DNA of 64,000 nucleotides, from contig CANTFK010000639.1 in the NCBI GenBank assembly GCA_947646735.1, positions 174,317-238,316 on the forward strand, written 5' to 3'. The position numbers were made by a program, and so were the translations under genes. This document shows, in pieces, positions 56,654-64,000 of the stretch (the stretch's first letter is position 1; each line of letters begins with the position of its first letter). Below the pieces are notes generated by a model. The model saw nothing but the letters and a program-made list of their open reading frames with translations, had not been told where the DNA came from and made no database searches. This DNA is from Peronospora farinosa (Eukaryota; Oomycota; Peronosporomycetes; Peronosporales; Peronosporaceae).

Positions 56654-57330
56654 TTAATCCAGAACGTATCCTGTCACGTCGTTCAAATCGATTCGTAAAC
56701 CAAGAAACTTGTTGACGACGCCTAGGTCCTTGATGGACAGCGAGCTCATCTCCATGAAAAATTCATCCACGGCCCCTTGTTCAGTCTCTGTAACCAATAG
56801 GTAGTCCACGTAGACGCCAAATACCGTGCACGTCTCACCCTTGTACTTGTAGTACAGGCACATATCCGTGGTGCATTGCTGGAAACCACCTGACGTAGCT
56901 GTAAATCAAGTAATTTACTCCAGAGCCTTCCAGCCTGCTTGAGCCCGTACAGTGACTTCTTCAACAGGATTACCAGGTCACTTGATATTCGCACGCCGTG
57001 CGACTCAAGCTCTTGGTCACTTAAAACCATGCCCTTGGGCACCTTCATGTAGATGTCAAGGTGCTCCTCCTTTTCAGACTTGACGTAGGCATTGGGCACG
57101 TCGCCATGTCGGGCAGGCACGTTCCAACGCCTGGAGAGCACCAAAATCAACTTTACCGTTCCCAAATCCATGACGGAAGCAAACGTGAGGGTATAATCGA
57201 CATTAAACACTTCTCGTTCCCACAGACCACCAAGCGAGTCTTGTACCTCTCCACGTACCGTTTGCATCAGTCTTGGTCTTATAGACCCACTTGTTGTGCA
57301 AGACGTGTGCACCTTTTGGTGGTAGTACAA
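56654..57330 (-). pseudogene. Copia reverse transcriptase
   Basis: Frames 56746-57330 and 56654-56863 hold SLYGLKQAGRLWSKLL and then VFGVYVDYLLVT, where the canonical catalytic YVDD reads YVDY. LSIKDLGVVNKFLGLRI follows. The second catalytic Asp is thus lost, which would inactivate the enzyme. Confidence 0.75.
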
Positions 57331-58457
57331 CCGTCCACACGCCGTTTGAATTCAGAGCATCCAACTCTTCAGTTATAGCAGTGGTCCATTTCTGGCGATC
57401 ACCACTTCGGATGGCTTCACCATAATGCTTTGGATCTTGAGTGATGACTGCATTCACGACATCATGTCGTTCAGCAGGGCCTTCACCAACAACTTCCTTA
57501 GCACGTCTGCTCGTTGACCTTGTGCGGTGTCGCTCCCTAGTCCATCCGGACTTACGGCCACTTCGGGCTTTCGCCGCCCATTTCTTGACACTTGAAGGTA
57601 CTTGAACCTTTGGTTGATCATCGTTCGGTATCTCCTTCTGATGTTCAATCCTTTCGGTGTACGAGTCGTCTTGACCGTTACGCCCATCCGACAGTGTTTC
57701 GATGTTGCGTACGTGCTGCGTTACCACGACCACCTTGTCCTTAGGGATGTACACTTTGTACCCCTTCGTCTCATCACTCTTTCCAATGATGATGGCCGCC
57801 TTCCCTCGCTCTCCAAGTGATTTTTTCCTTGCATCCACGTGCACCGTGCACGTGGAGCCGAGCACCACAATGTCGTTCAGGTTTGTCACCTTCGTGGTCA
57901 GAATTCCATCGGAGACACCCCACCTGGATTTGACTTGGTACTGCTTCTGTTGAGTATGTATGTTGCATACTCGGCAGCGTCGTCCCAGAAATGCAAAGGC
58001 AGGTTTGAAGCAAACACCATGCTTCGGACCATGTTCATAATTCGCCGATGCATCCGTTCAGCCTTGCCGTTACTTGCCTGATTTTTGGCTTCACTGACTT
58101 GACGCAAGCCTCAGTCGCCTTACAAAACACGTCCAAGGTCTTGTATTCATCACCTCCGTCCGTGCTTAGTACGTGGATCTTGCAATTGAACTCTTGTTCA
58201 AAGCTCACCAGGAAGTGCTTGAACTTGAGGGCAGCAGCATCCTTGGATCTGGCCAAGAACACACGGCAATAATTTGACCTGTGGTCAATGAAATTTACGA
58301 GGTAACGGTTACCCAGACGATCCCTTGGAGTCATCGGGCCCTTGAGGTCGGAGCAAATTACTCCACCGATCACATCGATGGAAGAATGTTGGCCTGCGTC
58401 TTTCCTTGACTGTGATGCCTTGGTTTGCTTGCCTTGTGCACGGGCCAAGCAATGCAT
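57203..58457 (-). pseudogene. Copia integrase and start of RT
   Basis: Three frames (58035-58457, 57898-58107, 57203-57889). Catalytic core: SDLKGPMTP (first Asp), STDGGDEYK (second Asp), NGKAERMHRRIMN (Glu). Then LPLHFWDDAAEYATYILNR, the C-terminal GKAAIIIGKSDETKGYKVY module, and the RT entry KWTTAITEELDALNSNGVW. The frames are separated by single shifts and a stop. Confidence 0.8.
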
Positions 58458-58471
58458 GCGCCTCGTGTCAG

Positions 58472-59230
58472 TCAGCCTGATACCAGATGCCGGGTCTTTG
58501 GCCTCTTGATGATCGTGTCATAACACAGGTGTCCCAAGCGACGATGGAACTGCATCAAGGTACCACTCTGAACATCCGAATCGGATTTATATTCAGGTGA
58601 ATTGATCGCAGCCGTCATCTCCCTTGGTGGTAAATGTGAGGTCTTGTTGCATGGTCCTGTCACTGCAACAACTAGCACATTGTTGTTGCAATCCACATCC
58701 ATAACCTGTGCACCTCCAAACCCAGAAGTTAACACACATCTCCTTCCTCGGTACTCAAGTACACATCCCTTAGCCTCGAGCTTACCATACGAGATGATGT
58801 TTCGCTCAAGGTTCGCGGCGTACTGTACATCGAGGAGTCGGATGGTATTCACAACCCCGAGTACAACAACTTCAATGTTGACACTCCCTTGCTTATTAAT
58901 CCGGAGCACACCTCCATCCGTTGTGGCTGTCAAGCATTCGTTTCGACAGTCGCTCGGGTTGACGAGTAGAGACAAGTCGTTGACAAGGTGTCTGCTCGAC
59001 CCACTGTCGAGGATCCAGTGATTGTCTTGGAGACGATCACCATTGTCGATCGCAAATGTGAAACTTGGTCTTGGGACCATGGACATCTGTCTCTTGGGGC
59101 ACATCGACTTGATATGTCCCACCTCTCCGCACCTGTAGCACGTCCGTTGGTCATTGTCATTCGATTCTTTCAGCACCTTGTGCTTGACCTTGTCTCTTGG
59201 CTCCTTCCTTGGTTCAACAGTATTGACCAC
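58472..59230 (-). pseudogene. Copia zinc knuckle, protease and pre-integrase
   Basis: 252-codon frame: CYRCGEVGHIKSMC (CCHC knuckle), WILDSGSSRHLVND (aspartic protease), then QFHRRLGHLCYDTI, the GAG-pre-integrase motif. The best preserved part of the element. Confidence 0.85.
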
Positions 59231-59299
59231 GACACGTCCGAGATGCTTCGCGTGGTTGTCGATCTCCGTTGACTGGGCGAACTATGGCAATTCCTTGGC

Positions 59300-60302
59300 T
59301 TGGCGCAAGCAGTCGGTCCAATTTAGGTCTAGCCTGGACATCATGGTCATTCGCATATGCGGGTCCGCGTAATGGACGATGTTATCTAACACCAGGGTAT
59401 CCGCCCCTTCGCAAGCATCACTGACTGCCGTCAGGTACAGGAAATGGTCCGTTCAACTTCTGTGAGGTGCCTTGGGCTCCGTAAACAATTTCATGCTTTA
59501 GGCAGGCGTGATTTTGGTGCTGAAGGTCTGAAGCAGCCTTTTCATAGCATGCTCCAGGGCTTAACTTTCACACCACAAAGTCTCCACTTGACGACGATAG
59601 TACGTCTGTGCCTTACCGGCCAGGTGTTGTCCTAAGACATCCACCTTAATGTCTTCCGGCCACGTGAATTCACACGCACGCTCAACAAAACCAACTTGAC
59701 GCACAAATTCCTTGCCCCATCCGAGGAAACCACTACCAAGGCCATGGTATAGTTCCTTCCATCAAAATGTTATAGTGCAAGCTTCCGATGTTGCGCGTCT
59801 GGAATCCCCACAACCTGTTGTCCCGGGTTGGCATGCATCACGTTAGGCATACCCGCGTCGAGGTAATAGCCTGGCACCCCTGCCATAAAATGTGCAGGTT
59901 TTGGTGCTTGTCCCATGTCGCGGTCTGCTGCAACATGGCCTGCTCGATGATTTGCATCATCAGCTTCGTTGTGTCGCCTGGCTCCAAAGTACGTAGCTGA
60001 AGACACGTCGTTCGGTGACCTCTTCCGGGGAGGGTAAGTTCCAAAGCCTGGATGTTCATCCCTCCACCCGCTCCCAGAGCCGAACCAAAGACGCTTGACT
60101 CCGCAGAGACCTTCCGGTGTCCACCGGCATGCTCCTTCCGGGAGACCTCCATCCGATTCAGCCGATCAGATAGGTCTCCGAGCATGACAAGCACCTTTCC
60201 CAGTGCCGCATCAGGCACTGCCGACTTCTCTTCGAGGTGGTCGTCGTTAACCCGATCAGGGTCGCCGACTCCCACGTTAGGCATAGCTTGCCCACAACAC
60301 AT
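59300..60302 (-). pseudogene. Copia gag
   Basis: Start MCCGQAMPNVGVG at 60302; open to 59838, then broken by shifts (a second frame spans 59770-60006). The Gln-rich and DKHQNLHIL stretches are compatible with gag, but no strong motif is left before the zinc knuckle in the next frame. Confidence 0.6.
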
Positions 60303-60318
60303 TCCGTTGGGCTCATAA

Positions 60319-60606
60319 TGTAAGAGTGGAGTGAAGTAGTGGTGCACTTGTGCACGTAGAGGTAGAAGTAAAAGTGAAATATATCAAGCATTAACTACTC
60401 TCCTTCGCTAGCGCTTTAACATGTACGATAGAGTCAACTGCGACTATACCATGTCTAGTCTGTAGTCTTCGTCTATCCCGCTTCGCCACATCTGTTAAGA
60501 TGTCACAACATTAGCCAATTCGGGTGCGGTCGCAACTTACCGGGCACAGGGTATAGCCCTTTCCTTCAACACCTTGCAACCTGTCAAAAAACGATCGTTT
60601 CTAACA
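60319..60606 (-). repeat. 5' LTR of the copia element
   Basis: 288 bp, immediately followed on the minus strand by the putative tRNA-iMet-derived primer-binding site at 60306-60318. Confidence 0.85.
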
Positions 60607-61295
60607 CTTAAGACCTGTCGCTTAAGTGAGACTCACCATGTGTCACACTCTGGTGTATGTGATATACACTAGGCGTACTCACATTAATGGGGACGGCGCT
60701 CACCTAGGACTAGGCATCATCAAATGACGTCAGTCAATTACGTCATTGAGCGAGTTTAAATATATATTAAGCTCGCACGTAGGGATACTCTTCTAAAGAG
60801 ACGCGTATCCGATCTTTATATTTATCCAAACAGTTGTTAGATTTATTTTTAATCATTTTAAATTTTTTATTTTCTTTAATTTCTGCTCACTGCACACGAG
60901 AAGCTGAATAAGCTTCTGCCTGTAGCAAGTGAAACATGTCTTGAAATTCGTTATGAGGTTTGCTTCGGCGACCGGCAACAGATGATACAGCACTTCGGCG
61001 TCGACCACCACCAACACCACCGCATGCGAAGGTAAGACGGTCTAACCGCTTCCTCACGCTGTTTGAAGGTGTTTCCTAGTAGCACGTGGCAGCTTCTTTG
61101 AAGTGACCGTCGACAATTGGTAGTACTAGTAGTACCCGTCTCTATGAGCGTGCGTGAGTACGGATGGTTCTCTATACAGATTAAAAAAAATCCTTACCTC
61201 TCCCAACATCATAGGAAGTTGGCTGAGCATTTTGGCTTCAGGACTTGGTAAACAAGCCCTGGCAAAACTCTTGAATTTGTCCTCCTGCAAATTCA

Positions 61296-61416
61296 TGGCT
61301 GTTTGCCTCGGAAGCGTTTCTACGCTGTACGAGCACAAGCGTCTCGAATTGCAGGTGGAGCAATTCGAGACGCTTGTGCTCGTACAGCGTAGAAACGCTT
61401 CCGAGGCAAACAGCCA
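61296..61416. repeat. Perfect 57-bp inverted repeat with 7-bp loop inside gag
   Basis: 61296-61352 is the exact reverse complement of 61360-61416, separated by AGGTGGA. The right arm is in the gag coding sense (QFETLVLVQRRNASEAN). The left arm is an inverted copy, and the DNA left of it (61150-61295) reads on the minus strand as a different gag-like segment (NLQEDKFKSFARACLPSPE). Confidence 0.9.
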
Positions 61417-61418
61417 AG

Positions 61419-62300
61419 CAGCGGCTGAGTCCATCAGTAAGACTCAGTATGAGCTTTTTCGTGAGCAGGCTCGGAACGAGACGCTCAACAGAGCTGTTGA
61501 GACGCTCTCTGCCCGGTCTAATCATCCAATGCCCATTCCGAAGGACCCTCCAAAGTTTGATGGGACTGCACCATATACGATTGTCCTTTAGCTTTTAGCT
61601 GTGGAGCAATGCGGTATGGCGCAGATCATCGAAGACGACACCAGGATGTTGTCGTATTCCATGTCAAATTTGCGTGGCAAAACGTCAGAGTGGGCTTACT
61701 CTGCGCTTATGAAAAACTCCAATGAGTTTTTATCACGGGCGATCTTTAAGTAAAAGATTCGTGCCATGTACCAACCGCCTAACACTGAAGTGTTACTTCA
61801 GGCGCGCTTCTTTGGAGAACGACAGGCGAAACGATCTCTGCAAGAATTTGTGCAGGAGATGCGTTCGGTGTCTGCGTCCATTAATGTGAGTCCGATACCG
61901 GAACACATTAAGGTGCCAACGTTCATGAACGGACTACGGCACGGCCCATCGTGTCAGGCTCTTTTTAGAAAGGTGCTTCAGACGATGGAGGAGGCAATTG
62001 ATATTGTCTTAGTTGAGGAGAAATCCTACAACAGTGCCTCGGCGACATCTTATTATAAGCCATCGGCCGAAAGTCGTGTGCCACTCTAATGGAGTCAGGA
62101 AATGCAGACGTGGTTTGCTACAAGTGCGACAAGTGAGGCCATATGATGGCTCGATGCTATGCCAAACTTGCTGCTGGTGCTAAAGCAGCCAGCAAGAAAG
62201 CTCCCTACCCGAAGAAAGGTGCAAAAAACCAGCGTGCACGACGCACGGGTTCAGCACCTGCCCAAGATGGGTCGGGAATTGTGGGAGCGCAGTAGGGGCG
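61419..62300 (+). pseudogene. gag of the right-edge gypsy element
   Basis: Frames interrupted by stops at about 61590, 61752 and 62087: KDPPKFDGTAPYTIVL, SNLRGKTSEWAYSAL, then RSLQEFVQEMRSVSAS and TFMNGLRHGPSCQALFR, typical of Ty3 gag (retrotrans_gag). The CCHC knuckle at about 62120-62160 contains a TGA. Confidence 0.7.
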
Positions 62301-62339
62301 GGATGCCCTACTGTCGCGGACTCTGAAGCTACCCCTAAG

Positions 62340-62651
62340 TTCAGAGTGATCGAACAAATGGGTAGCATAGTCCCTGAGGTTCCGAAAGGTCGGACCTCAA
62401 CCCTTTTGGTCTATAGCCCTCGAGTACGAGGCTTTGACCAAGTGATGACCCTTCTCGTGGATTCGGGTGCATCACAAAACTTTGTGAAACTCGCGGCTCT
62501 GAAAAAGAGTCCGGCGAGTCATGAGTCACTCTGCCAGGATGGCAAGCGAGAAGAGGCGACCGTTCGTTTAGCGAACGGCGCGCTCGTTAAATCGGAGGGA
62601 GTTCAAGTTGAACTCGCCTTCAGTTTCAGTGACTTCTCTTGTAAAGAGGAG
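62340..62651 (+). pseudogene. Protease of the right-edge gypsy element, first part
   Basis: LLVDSGASQNFVKLAALK holds the retropepsin DSGA motif, followed by VRLANGALVKSEGVQVELAFSFSDFS. Homology stops at the LTR insertion (62652) and resumes at 63701. Confidence 0.75.
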
Positions 62652-63700
62652 TGTAAAGACGTGCCTAGGAAATATAGCATAAAAGAAATAGGAACAGGGG
62701 GCAAGAGAATTGCCGGTCACTCCCTCGGGGGAGTGACCACAACACGGCCTCGCAGAACCACAACCTCATACCAGGCCCCAGCCTTATTAAGAATATAAGG
62801 ACTCAGACGTGCAGAGCCAATACAGGTCCCAGGGCTCAGGGTACCAAGGTCTAGGGCACAGGGCACAGGGCCCAGGGTACAGGGCCCAGGGTACCAAGGC
62901 TCAGGGTACAGGGCCCAGGGTACCAGGTCCCAGGGTACTGGGCCCAGGGTACCAAGGCCTAGGGCCCAGGGTATCAGGGCCCAATGCCCGAGGGTGCAGA
63001 AACGGTACACGGAATATCGAAGATTACAGAAAGTACAGGTACCAAGGAGCCAGTTCTTCCTCCAAGAGTCGACACGTGGCACTATCCAGATCAAAGGGTT
63101 AGGGTTAGGCAAGGAAAAGCATACAAAGTATAAGATAAATAAATACACTCGAATTTGCTTTACACGTGGCAGCTTCGAACGCCTCATCTTAGCTTCTACG
63201 TCGCTGCACCTCTTCCGGGCGGGATATCTTTTGGCCCCCCGACGACAGCAGGTGATAGACGGCTCAAGCTACGCAAGTTGAACCTCAGGATAGTTGGCCT
63301 GAGGTGTCAAGTAAGTGTCAAAACACCCAACACCCGCTACAGGAAGCGGTTTTCCTACGGGGAACAATAGAAAGGGGTCCAAGGACCAAGAATCGGTTAG
63401 ACGCGAAAGGGATACTTAGTGTCGGGTGCATTGCTCTCGACACATTTAATTGAGCCCAAGAAACCCCGGGCCCGAGTGAAGTATATCCACACGTGGGCCA
63501 CCAAGTCCCTCCATACAAGGACCAAGTCTATAAGTCTTCTGCGTCTAACGAGGAGCAAGACCAGCCAAGCCGATGGGTACACAAGGTGATACCCAAGGTT
63601 GACGCGACACGGTATCACGGTACCCCCTCCGTAAGTCGGCAGTCCGGCGCTGTGTGTGTTTGTGGTTCTCTCACGTTGTTTGAGAATCCACTCCACCACA
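62652..63700 (+). repeat. Solo LTR of the array family, inserted in the gypsy protease
   Basis: 1049 bp, TGTAAAGACGTGCC to CTCCACCACA. The last ~650 bp follow the array LTRs closely: GACACGTGG, GGGTTAGGG, AAGTATAAGATAAATAAAT, the GGGCGGGATA stretch, CAAGTCCCTCCATACAAG. It lacks the CAGGTG minisatellite and has only a short GGGCCCAGGGTACC repeat at 62820-62985. Flanking GGAG/GAAG could be an imperfect target duplication. Confidence 0.75.
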
Positions 63701-63974
63701 GAAGTTTACAGTACTAGGTATAGGGAGTCCGTATGAACTCATCCTAGGCATGCCTTGGTTGGCTAAACACCAACCATGGATTGACTGGCGTACACGCACA
63801 GTTGCTAGCTCTACGCAAGACACCGAAAAAAAGGATGTGTTGTTGCGAGAGGCTTATGTGGCTGAAGCTGTGTCCAACACAGTCGAGGTTGCGATGACAA
63901 TATGTAACTCGACATCAGGTACTACCCAGTTCATTGATCCTGGGGCAGTTGAAAGTGCGCTGACAGGATGTTAG
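63701..63974 (+). pseudogene. Protease of the right-edge gypsy element, second part
   Basis: Frame opens with FTVLGIGSPYELILGMPWL, matching the second conserved region of retropepsin (compare [19 protein letters not shown] in the element at 33663), then a linker up to a TAG at 63972-63974. RT would follow beyond the window. Confidence 0.7.
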
Positions 63975-64000
63975 GTGATACAAATTCTTACCCAGCTCGA

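Larger units (their letters stand above)
55529..60606 (-). mobile_element. Ty1/copia LTR retrotransposon, complete in structure but frame-broken
   Basis: 5078 bp. LTRs of 288-289 bp at 60319-60606 (5') and 55529-55817 (3'), TGTTAG...CTTACA on the minus strand, and a perfect 5-bp target duplication CTTAA on both sides. The site after the 5' LTR (TTATGAGCCCAAC) is complementary to the anticodon arm of initiator tRNA-Met. The polypurine tract GAGGAGGAG abuts the 3' LTR. Domain order gag, zinc knuckle, protease, integrase, RT, RNase H is copia type. The LTRs differ at about half a dozen places, yet the coding part has several shifts and stops. Confidence 0.85.
55471..63974 (+). mobile_element. 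Ty3/gypsy element running off the right edge, with two nested insertions
   Basis: A putative 5' LTR (TGTTACACGTACTC at 55471 to GAAACA at 60936) is split by the copia element at 55529-60606. gag (about 61419-62090), a zinc knuckle with an internal stop (CYKCDK, stop, GHMMARC at about 62120) and protease (VDSGASQNFV at about 62455) follow. The protease is interrupted by a solo LTR at 62652-63700 and resumes with GSPYELILGMPWLAKHQPWIDWR. RT would lie beyond the window. The LTR boundaries are the least certain part. Confidence 0.6.

Noticed and set aside
1..64000. tRNA or snRNA genes
   Set aside because: No convincing cloverleaf or A/B box pair was seen by eye. A covariance-model scan was not possible here, so absence is not proven.

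Overview
The window looks like nuclear DNA of a plant-associated oomycete (Peronosporales, a Phytophthora or downy-mildew type). I base this on intron-poor genes with very short introns (about 70-105 bp, GT-AG), START/FYVE multidomain proteins typical of the group, an AA17-type secreted LPMO, oomycete INR+FPR-like start sites, and a large load of Ty3/gypsy and Ty1/copia LTR retrotransposons. Species cannot be named from sequence alone. Exon models were made by eye from reading-frame continuity and protein-family expectation.

Layout. 1-20.9 kb is a gene island: a START+zinc-finger protein running off the left edge (-), a PH-domain gene (+) whose 3' end has been duplicated in inverted orientation, a tandem pair of ZNF706-like small zinc-finger genes (first copy dead, second intact), a nuclear-encoded Der-type double GTPase (-), a BED-finger/coiled-coil protein (+), a six-exon Zucchini/PLD6-like phospholipase D (-), an SLC35F6-like transporter (+), a 0.6 kb insertion with 17-bp direct repeats, a START-FYVE protein (+), and a four-exon fatty-acyl-AMP ligase with a carrier domain (-). 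21.3-32.3 kb is repeat DNA: a decayed Helitron-type helicase fragment, then about 10.5 kb of tandemly reiterated LTR+internal units of a non-coding LTR element whose LTRs contain their own CAGGTG-rich minisatellite, then an LTR of another element. 32.3-45.8 kb is a nest: an almost complete Ty3 chromovirus (33663-41520, TSD ACGCT) inserted into an older inverted copy of the same family, beside a gypsy RT relic. The young element carries a long antisense ORF between pol and the 3' LTR.

46.4-53.7 kb is a second gene island: the AA17 LPMO (-), a Mn-type CDF metal transporter (-, five exons), RNA polymerase III subunit RPC8 (+, five exons), and a secreted Ser/Thr-rich protein (-) with a decayed paralogue upstream. 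53.9-64 kb is again transposons: a copia RNase H relic, a copia element (55529-60606, TSD CTTAA) that appears to sit in the 5' LTR of a gypsy element running off the right edge, and a solo LTR of the 21-32 kb array family inserted in that gypsy element's protease.

Housekeeping genes (GTPase, Pol III subunit, transporters, piRNA-type nuclease homologue) and an infection-related enzyme are thus packed in short islands, often divergently, between nested retroelements. This matches the two-speed architecture described for plant-pathogenic oomycetes.
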